Positions 18,069 through 26,304 of a stretch of 64,000 nt of DNA are shown here, one piece after another. Position 1 is the stretch's first letter. Each line of letters opens with the position of its first letter. The DNA is taken from NCBI GenBank assembly GCA_937924335.1, contig CALDWW010000014.1, positions 1 through 64,000 on the forward strand. Reading direction: 5' to 3'. The notes beneath the pieces were generated by a model. That model worked only from the letters and a program-made list of their open reading frames with translations, ran no database searches and was not told the DNA's origin. Both the position numbers and the translations under genes were made by a program. The DNA comes from an uncultured Gammaproteobacteria bacterium (GTDB taxonomy: Bacteria > Pseudomonadota > Gammaproteobacteria > Steroidobacterales > XN24).

Positions 18069-20842
18069 CGCCGGCCGCCCCCATCCTGATGTCGCTGCTG
18101 CTCGGTCTGTGGCCGTTCGGTGACGATAACGGTGCGCCCGGCAACTCAGTTGGCAGCCTGCCCGCCGGGGACGCGGCGTCGATCGACGACAAGCCCGTCG
18201 CCGCTGATGCCGCCCGGGCTCGTGGTCACTACGCACGTTACCTGGAGATGGAGTCAGATGGCGCGCCGGAGATGCGGGCGGTAGCGCTGCGCCGTCTCGG
18301 TGACCTGACTCTCGAGGATGGCGAGGCGCTATCCGCCGACGGTGAGGTCGGACAGGCGAAAGCCCGCTTCGCAGAGGCCGCCGGACTGTATCGGCGATTT
18401 CTGGACGAATTTTCCGATCACCAGGATGCCAGCGGGGTCCGGTACCAGCTTGCACGAGCGCTGGCGATGGGCGGTGACGAGACCGGCAGCATCAACGAGC
18501 TGGATGCGCTGGTTGGTGCATCTGCGAACGGTGAACTGGAGTCCGAGGCTTACTTCCGTCGAGGCGAGGCCCTGTTCTCGGCGCAACAGTGGCGTGGTGC
18601 CGAAGACGCTTACCGCTCGGTGCTGGAGCAGCCGGGCAGCAACTTCCATGAGCAGGCCAGGTACAAGCTCGGCTGGGCGCTGTTCAAACAGGGCCTACAC
18701 GATGCCAGCCTCGACTACTTTTTCGAAGTGGCCGACGATCACCTCGTCAACGGCGATTCGGTCGTGCCTCTGGGCAGTCTGGAGCGGGCACAGCGAGAAC
18801 TCGTCGACGACTCACTTCGCGCCATCGCCATCGGTTTCTCCTACACGGAGGGTCCGTCCGCGGTGGACGCTTACCTGGCAACGCGGATCTCATCCGGCGC
18901 CTACACATCGCTGGTCTACGATCGCCTCGGTGCGCTCTATCTCGACCAGGAGCGGTATCAGGATGCGGCCGACACCTACGCGACCTACGTGGCGGCACAT
19001 CCGATGGCCGACGATGCGCCGGCAATGCAGGTCCGTGTCGAACAAGCCTACAGAGAAGGCAGGTTTGCCGAGCAGGTGCTGGCGGCCAAGCGTGACTTTG
19101 CAGAGCGTTTCGGGATGGCCAGCGGATTCTGGGATCAGCGGACGCCACAACAGTTGCCGGAGGCCTGGGGCCACCTGCGGCTGACTCTCGACGAGCTGGC
19201 CGAGCACTATCACGCTCTGGCCCGCACGGACGGATCGCCAGATGCAATCGCCGAATCTGTTCGCTGGTATCGGGCCTGGCTCGAGACATTTCCGGATGAT
19301 CCAGAGGGTGCCAGACGCCAGTTCCTGCTCGGTGAACTCCTGTTCGACAGTGACCGGTTCGCCGAAGCGGCCGAGGCCTATGAGAACTCCGCTTATGACT
19401 ACGCCGCTCACGATGATGCGGCCGAGGCCGGTCATGCCGCCGTGCTGGCGTGGCGACGCATGGGAGAGCACGGCGATGCACAGACGGCGGCCCGAAGTAT
19501 CGCCGCCACGCTGCGATTTGCCGACACTTTTCCGGAACATCCGGAAGCTCTCGCGGCGCGCGTAGATGCCAGTCGACAGCTGTTCGATGCAGGTGAACTC
19601 GAGCCGGCGCTGCAGCAGGCGGAGATCGTCATGACGCAGGCGGGCTCCGGTACGGAACAACGCCAGAGCGCTTTGTTGATCGCCGGACATTCGGCTTTCG
19701 ACCTGTCTCGCTATGACCGCGCGGAGTCGGCTTACGTCGAACTTGTTGCCGCTTCTGATGATCCCGCGGAACGAGAGGCGCTACTGGATCGTCTTGCCGC
19801 CAGCATCTACCGGCAGGGCGAAGCTGCAGCTACGGCAGGAGCCACAGACGCAGCAGTCGCCCATTTTGGCCGTGTCGCCGATGTGGCGCCCGGATCCGGG
19901 ATCGCGGCTACGGCCGACTACGATGCTGCCGTGTTGCTGATGGAGTCCGGCCAGTGGGCGAGGGCAGCAGATGCACTGCGGCTATTCAGATCCCGATACC
20001 CGGAGCACGAATACCAGGATCGGGTCACCGTCAGTCTCGCGACCGTGCTGACCGAGGGCGGAGATGTCCGCGGTGCCGCGGACGAATTGCTGAACGTGGC
20101 AGACCTCGACGGCCAGCCGGAAGACGTCCGACGTGCCGCCCAGTGGCAGGCCGCCAGACTTTACGACGAGTCCGAGTCACCGGAACAGGCGATATCTGCG
20201 TGGGATGCCTACGTGGAGCGTTATCCCGAGCCGCTGGACGCGGCGATGGAGGCGCGTCAGCGCATCGCAGATCTGTATGAAGAACGTGGCGATGCTGCCG
20301 GTCGTCTCAGGTGGCTGCAGGCGATCATCGACGCCGATCGCAGCGCGCCGCAACGGACCGACCGCAGCCGCACGCTGGCGGCCGGCGCCGCCCTCGAGTT
20401 GGCGGATGTGAGACGTTTCGCCTACGAAGCCGTCACGCTGTCTGCGCCGCTGGATCGCTCGGTTCCCGCCAAGAAGGCCAGCATGGAGGCGGCGCTGGAT
20501 GGCTATGGTCGGGCGGCCGAATACGCGATCGCCGAGGTTGTGACGGAGGCGACCTACCGGATCGCACAGATCTATCGCGGATTCGGTGCCGCCCTGATGG
20601 ACTCCGAGCGGCCGGACGGCCTCGACGCCGACACGCTGGAGCAGTACGAGATCCTCCTCGAGGAACAGGCCTTCCCGTTCGAAGAGAAGGCGATCGACAT
20701 ACACGAGTCGAACGTCGCCCGGGCGCGAGAAGGGCTTTACAACGAATGGGTCGTCATGAGTTTCGAGGCCCTTGCCGATCTGATGCCCGCGCGTTACGCG
20801 CGCAACGAGATGGGGGTGCAGCTTGTATATCGCCTCTATTGA
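18065..20842 (+). CDS. Large TPR-repeat envelope protein
   Basis: The 925-residue protein is almost wholly TPR/HAT-like repeats (ARYKLGWALFKQGLHDASLDYF, YDRLGALYLDQERYQDAADTY, RRQFLLGELLFDSDRFAEAAEAYE). The N-terminus, MTPAAPILMSLLLGLWPFGDD, is a short weak signal or anchor, so export is probable but not certain. A GspC/YbgF-like arrangement of tandem periplasmic TPRs is one comparison; the myxobacterial gliding protein of the GltD/AgnA type is another. The start ATG overlaps the previous stop (ATGA), and its own last 20 bases overlap the next gene. Presumably a scaffold linking motor and outer-membrane parts. Confidence 0.8.
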   Translation: MTPAAPILMSLLLGLWPFGDDNGAPGNSVGSLPAGDAASIDDKPVAADAARARGHYARYLEMESDGAPEMRAVALRRLGDLTLEDGEALSADGEVGQAKARFAEAAGLYRRFLDEFSDHQDASGVRYQLARALAMGGDETGSINELDALVGASANGELESEAYFRRGEALFSAQQWRGAEDAYRSVLEQPGSNFHEQARYKLGWALFKQGLHDASLDYFFEVADDHLVNGDSVVPLGSLERAQRELVDDSLRAIAIGFSYTEGPSAVDAYLATRISSGAYTSLVYDRLGALYLDQERYQDAADTYATYVAAHPMADDAPAMQVRVEQAYREGRFAEQVLAAKRDFAERFGMASGFWDQRTPQQLPEAWGHLRLTLDELAEHYHALARTDGSPDAIAESVRWYRAWLETFPDDPEGARRQFLLGELLFDSDRFAEAAEAYENSAYDYAAHDDAAEAGHAAVLAWRRMGEHGDAQTAARSIAATLRFADTFPEHPEALAARVDASRQLFDAGELEPALQQAEIVMTQAGSGTEQRQSALLIAGHSAFDLSRYDRAESAYVELVAASDDPAEREALLDRLAASIYRQGEAAATAGATDAAVAHFGRVADVAPGSGIAATADYDAAVLLMESGQWARAADALRLFRSRYPEHEYQDRVTVSLATVLTEGGDVRGAADELLNVADLDGQPEDVRRAAQWQAARLYDESESPEQAISAWDAYVERYPEPLDAAMEARQRIADLYEERGDAAGRLRWLQAIIDADRSAPQRTDRSRTLAAGAALELADVRRFAYEAVTLSAPLDRSVPAKKASMEAALDGYGRAAEYAIAEVVTEATYRIAQIYRGFGAALMDSERPDGLDADTLEQYEILLEEQAFPFEEKAIDIHESNVARAREGLYNEWVVMSFEALADLMPARYARNEMGVQLVYRLY

Positions 20843-21434
20843 ACTGCGCATCTCGCGGGCCCTCGTTCTTTTCATGATCACGGGTCTGACGGGCTGTGCG
20901 GTGGCTCCTCCGGAGACCGGGCCGGCAGCGCAAATGGATCCGCAGGTCCAGGCTAATTTCGATGCGGCCATGACCGCGGCCGCCGAGGGGCAGACAGAAC
21001 GGGCCGGCAATATGCTCAGCGGCATCAGCGACAGCCATCCCGAACTGGTCGCGCCACAGCTCAACCTGGCCATCCTGTACGCCGAGAACGGACGCGAGGA
21101 TGAGTCGGAAACGCTGCTCCTGACCCTGCTGGAGACTCGTCCCGACGAGCCGGAAGCCTGGAACCAGCTCGGCATACTGCGAAGGAAGACGGGCCGTTTT
21201 GAAGAGGCCGATGTGGCTTATCTGGCGGCGCTCGAGGCCGATCCCGATTACGCCCGGGCCCACCGTAATCGTGGCGTGCTCCTGGACCTGTATCTCAACC
21301 GTCCCGCGGAAGCCGTCGATCACTATCGTCGCTTCGTTCAACTCAACGAGGGTGACGAGGAAGTCGAGCGCTGGATCGCAGAGCTCGAGCTGCGGCTCGA
21401 ACGAACTCGCTCGCAACAGGTGGCGGAACGATGA
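20823..21434 (+). CDS. TPR lipoprotein (GltE-like)
   Basis: The 203-residue product has a lipobox (LTGC, Cys 25) after a hydrophobic stretch (ALVLFMITGLTGC). It then has three to four TPR units (PQLNLAILYAENGREDESETLL, AWNQLGILRRKTGRFEEADVAY, AHRNRGVLLDLYLNRPAEAVDHY). Start: the TTG at 20823 follows a GGGGG run; the only in-frame ATG, at 20874, would remove the signal, so the rare start is favoured. The combination of small TPR lipoprotein, motor proteins and an AgmX-like protein mirrors GltE in the Myxococcus gliding machine. Outer-membrane lipoprotein is the expected location. Confidence 0.8.
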   Translation: MYIASIELRISRALVLFMITGLTGCAVAPPETGPAAQMDPQVQANFDAAMTAAAEGQTERAGNMLSGISDSHPELVAPQLNLAILYAENGREDESETLLLTLLETRPDEPEAWNQLGILRRKTGRFEEADVAYLAALEADPDYARAHRNRGVLLDLYLNRPAEAVDHYRRFVQLNEGDEEVERWIAELELRLERTRSQQVAER

Positions 21435-21721
21435 AGTTCAAAGCGCTGATCCTGTCGATGTTGCTCGTCTGTGCCGCCGCGCAGGGCGATGACGACGTGA
21501 AACTGGACACCAGCACGGTGACCGGCAACCGGGAGTTGCCGAAAGTGATGGTCATCGTGCCCTGGAAGAAGGCGGCCCCGGGCGAGGTGCCCGGTCGCCC
21601 CGTAGACAGCCTGCTGGACGAGTCTCTCGAACCGGTGGGTCGGGCCACGTTCCGGCGGGAACTGGCCAACTACCGCGACCTTCAGGCCGCGGCGCCGAAG
21701 CACGAAGCGAAAGAGGAGTGA
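21431..21721 (+). CDS. Small periplasmic protein, unknown
   Basis: A 96-residue exported protein: signal MKFKALILSMLLVCAAAQG, then an acidic segment and a central TGNRELPKVMVIVPWKKAAPGEVPGRPV-like region (conserved-looking LPKVMVIVPWK strand), ending in a charged helix. No named family was recognised. It overlaps the upstream TPR lipoprotein gene by 4 bases (ATGA) and sits 5 bases before the ExbB-like gene, so it is part of the same translationally coupled string. It may be an accessory of the motor or of the TPR lipoprotein. Confidence 0.72.
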   Translation: MKFKALILSMLLVCAAAQGDDDVKLDTSTVTGNRELPKVMVIVPWKKAAPGEVPGRPVDSLLDESLEPVGRATFRRELANYRDLQAAAPKHEAKEE

Positions 21722-21726
21722 GGAAG

Positions 21727-22374
21727 ATGGATACGTACATGACAATAGTGAAGTTTTTTCAGGACGGAGGGGTATTCATGTATCCCATCGTCGTGGTCCT
21801 TACGATCGGACTGGCGATCGTCATCGAACGGTGGGTATACCTTGCATCCGCGGGCGTGAACAACCGCAGGCTGTGGTCGAAGCTGTTGCCGCTGGTGAAT
21901 TCCGGTAACTACGACGAAGCCAACAGCCTGGCGCGGAAGTCGAAAGCCGCTATCGGCAACATCATGGCCTATGGTCTCGACCGGACACGCTCTGCGCGGC
22001 GCCGGGACGACATCGAGAAGGCCATGGAAGAGAGTCTCCTCGAGGTGGTCCCGCGACTGGAGAAGCGCACCCACTACCTGGCGACGTTCGCCAACATCGC
22101 CACTCTGCTGGGCCTGCTGGGCACCATCATCGGCCTGATCGAGGCGTTCACCGCCGTGTCGGCCGCCAACCCGGCGGAGAAGGCTGACCTGCTGTCTGCC
22201 AGTATTTCGGTCGCCATGAACACGACGGCCTTCGGATTGATGGCGGCGATCCCGCTATTGCTGGCCCACACCTGGCTGCAGACAAAGACCACCGAACTCG
22301 TCGACAGTCTGGAGATGGCGTCGGTCAAATTCCTCAATACGGTCGCCGAGCGAGGCGCCGTCGAGGTGGCCTGA
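21727..22374 (+). CDS. ExbB/TolQ/MotA-family proton channel
   Basis: The 215-residue protein has the three-helix ExbB/TolQ topology. TM1 is MYPIVVVLTIGLAIVIERWVY, followed by a large cytoplasmic loop. TM2 is IATLLGLLGTIIGLIEAF with the conserved threonine and GL motif, and TM3 is NTTAFGLMAAIPLLLAHTW. This family forms pentameric proton channels that, with ExbD partners, convert proton-motive force into work on periplasmic proteins. The ATG at 21727 has AGGAG upstream; a GTG at 21718 is also in frame. Two ExbD genes follow directly, as in aglQRS of Myxococcus. Confidence 0.92.
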   Translation: MDTYMTIVKFFQDGGVFMYPIVVVLTIGLAIVIERWVYLASAGVNNRRLWSKLLPLVNSGNYDEANSLARKSKAAIGNIMAYGLDRTRSARRRDDIEKAMEESLLEVVPRLEKRTHYLATFANIATLLGLLGTIIGLIEAFTAVSAANPAEKADLLSASISVAMNTTAFGLMAAIPLLLAHTWLQTKTTELVDSLEMASVKFLNTVAERGAVEVA

Positions 22375-22375
22375 G

Positions 22376-22882
22376 ATGAGCGGGCTCGTCCGGCATCGGC
22401 GTCACAGGGAGACCGCGGAGCTCAATATCACCGCGTTCATGAACCTGATGGTGATCCTGGTGCCGTTCCTGCTGATCACCGCCGTCTTCTCGAGGCTGGC
22501 GGTGCTGGAACTCAATCTGCCTGGTCCATCGGCGGCTACCACCGAGCAGGACGAGGCACGATTGAATCTCGAGATCGTGGTGCGGGCCGATGTGCTGGAT
22601 GTGCGTGACCGCCGCAGCGGACGACTGAAACGCTTCGCTGCCGGTGACAACGGGCATGATTTTGACCAGCTGACTGCGTTCCTCAAAGAGATAAAGGCAA
22701 GGCACCCCGACGTGACGGAGGCCACCCTGCTGCTGGAGCCGGAGGTCGACTACGACACGCTGGTACAGGTCATGGACGCGGTCAGGGTCGTTGCGGTCGA
22801 GGAGAGCGAGGCGGTCGTGCTCGCCGAACTCTTCCCGGAGATCTCCATCGGTGACGCACCGTTGACCGGAGGCGGCAAATGA
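22376..22882 (+). CDS. ExbD/TolR-family protein with Asp-to-Asn change in the TM helix
   Basis: The 168-residue protein has the ExbD plan: short cytoplasmic N-terminus, one transmembrane helix (NITAFMNLMVILVPFLLITAV), and a periplasmic domain. In ExbD and TolR the helix carries an essential aspartate in a P-F/L-x-D context (E. coli ExbD Asp25). Here the aligned position, residue 23, is Asn (AAC at 22442-22444). The protein may therefore be unable to take part in proton transfer itself and depend on the second ExbD downstream. It starts 1 base after the ExbB stop and overlaps the next gene by 4 bases. Confidence 0.9.
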   Translation: MSGLVRHRRHRETAELNITAFMNLMVILVPFLLITAVFSRLAVLELNLPGPSAATTEQDEARLNLEIVVRADVLDVRDRRSGRLKRFAAGDNGHDFDQLTAFLKEIKARHPDVTEATLLLEPEVDYDTLVQVMDAVRVVAVEESEAVVLAELFPEISIGDAPLTGGGK

Positions 22883-23391
22883 AGAAATCGCATCGTGCTG
22901 ACCGTATGACCCGTCACCACAAGCGCGGCCGGCGGGGCGTGGCTCTCAACCTGGTGTCGCTCATGGACATCTTCACCATCCTGGTGTTCTTCCTCCTCGT
23001 GAACTCCTCGGATGTCCAGGATCTTCCCAGTACTCGTTCGATCGAGATGCCCGAGTCTGTCAGTCAGGACAAACCCCGCGAGACGGTGGTCGTCCTCGTC
23101 AGCCAGGACCAGATCCTGGTGGACGGCAAGCCGGTACTGAGCGTGGCGGACGCACTGGGTATTGAGGGCAACACGCTGATACCGCTGAAAGTCGCGCTCG
23201 CGGCCCAGAGCGAGCGCATGATCCGCGGCGGTGACGCCGGCGATCAGGAGGTCACGATCATGGGGGACAAGACCGTTCCCTATCGGCTGCTGCGCAAGGT
23301 AATGGCGACCTGCACCGAAGCCGACTACGGACGGGTCTCCCTGGCCGTCATCCAACGGGCGCCCGACGGCGCCGGGGAGGCCAGCTCATGA
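22879..23391 (+). CDS. ExbD/TolR-family protein (canonical aspartate)
   Basis: The 170-residue protein has a basic N-terminus and one TM helix (LNLVSLMDIFTILVFFLLVNS) containing the expected Asp at the ExbD/TolR position. A periplasmic domain with a typical C-terminal YRLLRKVMATCTEADYGRVSLAV segment follows. It should pair with the ExbB-type channel and use proton-motive force. It is the only one of the two ExbD paralogues here that keeps the ion-carrying aspartate. The start overlaps the first ExbD gene (ATGA), and the stop overlaps the TonB/AgmX-like gene. Confidence 0.92.
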   Translation: MKKSHRADRMTRHHKRGRRGVALNLVSLMDIFTILVFFLLVNSSDVQDLPSTRSIEMPESVSQDKPRETVVVLVSQDQILVDGKPVLSVADALGIEGNTLIPLKVALAAQSERMIRGGDAGDQEVTIMGDKTVPYRLLRKVMATCTEADYGRVSLAVIQRAPDGAGEASS

Positions 23392-24320
23392 TCACCGCCT
23401 ATCGACTGCAGACGCTGCCATGGACGCCGGTCGCGGAGGACGAGCGCCGCTTCCGTCGGCTGCTCGGTGGCATGGCGCTGGCGGCTATCCTCTTGAGTAT
23501 CGTTATGCCCTGGCTGCCGCTTCCGGAAGTCGCTGATGATCTGGTCCCCGAAGTGCCGTCGCGTTACGCGCGCCTCATTATCGAGAAGCCCAAGCCGCCA
23601 CCGCCACCCGTGGTGACGGAGGCCGAACCCGAGATAGAGGAGGTTGCGCAGCCCGATCCCGAGCCGGTGAAACCGGATCAGAGACCCGCGCCCAGGGCGG
23701 AACCCAAGGTGCCGGACGCCCGCGAGCGTGCTGCAAAGGCAGGTGTCATGGCGTTCGCGGATACACTTGCCGACTTGCGGGATCACGAGGCGGTCGCCTC
23801 CGTTTCCCGACAGGATGACCTGTCGGCAGGGTCCGGCGAGACCAGCCACAACGAACGCTCCTTGATCACTTCGCGTGCCGGAAAGGCCAGCGGCGGCATC
23901 AATACGGCAGGATTGAGCCGTGACACCGGCGGCGGCGGTGTGGGCGGCCGCCAGACGACGGCAGTCGCCAGCAGCATCGGCGGCGGCGGTTCCGGTTCTG
24001 CCACCGACGGTGACGGCGGCGGCCGCCTGGCTGCCCGCAGTCGTGAAGAAATCGAACTGGTATTCGACCGCAACAAGAACGCCATCTTCGCGCTCTACAA
24101 CCGCGCCTTGCGCCAGGACCCCACTCTGCGCGGCAAACTCGTGCTGCGCCTGACGATCTCCCCGGGTGGTGAGGTGACTGACTGCGACGTCGTTTCCAGC
24201 GAGCTGGCCGATTCGGCCTTCGAGCGCAAGCTGGTTGCCCGCGTCCGTATGTTCCGCTTCGAGGCCAAGGATGTGGCAACCGTCACGACTACCAAACCCA
24301 TCGACTTCTTCCCGGCATGA
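23388..24320 (+). CDS. TonB-like protein with AgmX/PglI C-terminal domain
   Basis: The 310-residue protein has a short cytoplasmic end and one TM helix near residues 27-46 (GGMALAAILLSIVMPWLPL). A Pro/Glu/Lys-rich spacer (EKPKPPPPPVVTEAEPE) follows, as in TonB. Next come a Gly-rich low-complexity stretch and a C-terminal AgmX/PglI-type domain from about residue 215 (IELVFDRNKNAIFALYNRALRQ, LRGKLVLRLTISPGGEVTDC). AgmX (GltJ) is a component of the Myxococcus gliding machinery. The likely role is to transmit motor force across the periplasm. It overlaps the genes on both sides by 4 bases. Confidence 0.88.
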   Translation: MITAYRLQTLPWTPVAEDERRFRRLLGGMALAAILLSIVMPWLPLPEVADDLVPEVPSRYARLIIEKPKPPPPPVVTEAEPEIEEVAQPDPEPVKPDQRPAPRAEPKVPDARERAAKAGVMAFADTLADLRDHEAVASVSRQDDLSAGSGETSHNERSLITSRAGKASGGINTAGLSRDTGGGGVGGRQTTAVASSIGGGGSGSATDGDGGGRLAARSREEIELVFDRNKNAIFALYNRALRQDPTLRGKLVLRLTISPGGEVTDCDVVSSELADSAFERKLVARVRMFRFEAKDVATVTTTKPIDFFPA

Positions 24321-24946
24321 GACGGCTTCTGATCCTGGTGATTGCGCTTTTAGCGTCGTCTGTCCTGGCTGCTCAGGGTGAGGAAGCCCTGCGGCTGGTC
24401 GGAACCATGAAGCTGTCACAGGCAGCGGTCGGCCCGAGCCACGCAGTCTTCGAGACCGAGGACGGCCGCCAGGTCATCGTCAATACCGGCGAGGAGATCT
24501 ACGGGTGTCTGCTGGTCTCGGTGGCCACCCGTCGGGTGGAGATGGAGTGTGCCGACGGCCTGGTCAGCGTGGCCTTGCGCAGCAATCTGCGCGCCCGCAG
24601 CGAGCCAATGCCCGGTGATCAGATGCTTTACGAAGTGACGTTGCCAAGGGACGCATTCCTGGAGGTTCTCCAGGACCGGCAGCGTGTTGCCAGACAGCTC
24701 TCGCTGGAGCCCGCCGTCAGCGAAGGCTGGCTATATGGTTACCGTGTCTCCTGGGTGGAGAGCGGCGGTGAGTTTCATCGTCTCGGCTTACGCGCAGAGG
24801 ACGTCATTGTCAGCCTCAACGGCGTGCCGGCGAGTACGCCCGGTCCTTTCATGCAGGCGCTGGATGGTCTGCGCGGACAGTCGAGTTTTCAGCTGACATT
24901 GCAACGCTCCGGTGAGCTGATCGGTTATTCCTACCTGCTCGAGTGA
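24317..24946 (+). CDS. Periplasmic GspC-like protein with PDZ domain
   Basis: The 209-residue protein has a signal peptide (MRRLLILVIALLASSVLAA). A GspC-HR-like region follows (LVGTMKLSQAAVGPSHAVFE, the pattern of type II secretion protein C). Then comes a PDZ domain, about residues 130-209 (YGYRVSWVESGGEFHRLGLRAEDVIVSLNGVPAS). GspC homologues link the inner-membrane complex to an outer-membrane channel. No other type II secretion genes lie nearby, so it probably works with the local machine. It is the last gene of the co-oriented run; the next gene is on the other strand. No clear terminator is visible in the 125-base gap. Confidence 0.8.
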   Translation: MRRLLILVIALLASSVLAAQGEEALRLVGTMKLSQAAVGPSHAVFETEDGRQVIVNTGEEIYGCLLVSVATRRVEMECADGLVSVALRSNLRARSEPMPGDQMLYEVTLPRDAFLEVLQDRQRVARQLSLEPAVSEGWLYGYRVSWVESGGEFHRLGLRAEDVIVSLNGVPASTPGPFMQALDGLRGQSSFQLTLQRSGELIGYSYLLE

Positions 24947-25071
24947 ATCGCTCCTGAATCATCACCCCGGCCTGCGATTTCCTACCGAACATCTCTGCTT
25001 TGCCCGGAGCCGACGTTGGTTATCCCGATGCCCCAGTCCCGTGATGGCTCAGCGATGAGACCCAGATATCC

Positions 25072-26226
25072 TCATGCGGACTGCAACTCCGGCAATCCGT
25101 CGGCGCCGGTCTGCAAGCCACGCTCGATGGCCGCGGCGTCGCTTTCTGATATGCCAAGCGAGTCGCGCAGCCGAACCAGCAGTGCCCGTTCTTTCTTCGA
25201 GATGCCGCCCTCCAGTGCTTCCGTGATAGCGGCCTCGTAGACCTGCATCTTGCGGAAGGCCGTGTACTCGGGTGTGTTCTGCGTGTTCGGCATCGCCACC
25301 GTGGCGACACTCTCCGCGAAGCGTTGCAGCGGCGCCAGCACGAACACCACGACTGCGGCTGCCAGCAGGCCGCCGACATTGCCCAGTTCGGCTGACAGCA
25401 CCCGGTCCGCCCCCTCGGAAAGCAAGAACACGATCGCTACGACAGTTGCTGCGAGCGTCGATTGCTTGATGGTCCAGCGGATGCGCAGGTCGATGTCGAA
25501 CAGCTGGGTGCGCAGTATGCCGTAGGCGATCAGGGGTACTGCGACAAAGGTGCCACTGATGTAGGCTGACTCGAGCGCGAAATTCAGCGGGCCTTCGGGC
25601 AGAAAATCGCCGATTCCCCACCATATCTCCCAGACGACAATCGTGTAAACGAATGTCCAGCAGATATCGCGGAAGCCGAAGGCGAGTGCAAAAATCAGGG
25701 CCCTCGGGCGCGCCGCGCCGGAGGAGATAAACCAGGCATGGGTGGAGGCGACCAAGGCGAAGATGAATGTCGCCGCCATCGCGAGGTAAAGCAAGGTGAC
25801 CCCGATCACTTCTGGATCCAGGAGAAGAGCTATGAAAAGCATCACCCCGGCGCCCATCAGGGCCGCCTGTACACGTTTGTTCCGGAATGGGCGGGTCAAT
25901 CGGGTATTCAGGGCCGCGGCCAGAAAGGGTGGGTAGAGCGTGAGCATCCCTATGTCGCCGAGTGTGTGAACAATGTTCTGAATGAGTTCAAACCTCGGGA
26001 ACGCGGCGTAGAAATCGTCCGACGACACGAGCCAGGCGTTGATGCCCGCATCACTCGATCCGAGCGTCACGCCCTCCAGGACCAGCAACAAAGCGAGCTT
26101 GCGGCCCACGCTGCCGGGCAGGCTAACGCGGAAGAGCACAACAGCCAGGCCCCAACTCATGGTGACTGCGACCCAGGCAAGCAGACCGAATGCACTGAAC
26201 TGGAACACGGGCAGATAGTACCTCAC
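25072..26226 (-). CDS. Multi-spanning membrane protein, sensor-like but without a kinase
   Basis: The 384-residue protein has about nine hydrophobic segments. The central piece (YGILRTQLFDIDLRIRWTIKQS) matches the conserved region at the end of the 7TM input domains of some histidine kinases, yet no His-box or ATPase follows. The C-terminal 70 residues (ISKKERALLVRLRDSLGISESDAAAIE) look like a TerB/helical cytoplasmic tail. The start is a GTG at 26226 with only a weak ribosome binding site. It could be a stand-alone sensor or a degenerate signal transducer. It stands alone between two oppositely oriented neighbours. Confidence 0.72.
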   Translation of the reverse strand: MRYYLPVFQFSAFGLLAWVAVTMSWGLAVVLFRVSLPGSVGRKLALLLVLEGVTLGSSDAGINAWLVSSDDFYAAFPRFELIQNIVHTLGDIGMLTLYPPFLAAALNTRLTRPFRNKRVQAALMGAGVMLFIALLLDPEVIGVTLLYLAMAATFIFALVASTHAWFISSGAARPRALIFALAFGFRDICWTFVYTIVVWEIWWGIGDFLPEGPLNFALESAYISGTFVAVPLIAYGILRTQLFDIDLRIRWTIKQSTLAATVVAIVFLLSEGADRVLSAELGNVGGLLAAAVVVFVLAPLQRFAESVATVAMPNTQNTPEYTAFRKMQVYEAAITEALEGGISKKERALLVRLRDSLGISESDAAAIERGLQTGADGLPELQSA

Positions 26227-26304
26227 CTGTGCCCAGGGAGAAGACTAGCCTGTGGGCCCTAACGATTGCCGGCCGAAGAGGACCGTCGAGTCTCCCCGGC
26301 TGGA

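Noticed and set aside
24317..24946. Type II secretion cluster based on the GspC-like protein
   Set aside because: No GspD, GspE or other Gsp genes are nearby; the protein is explained better as part of the local ExbB/D machine.
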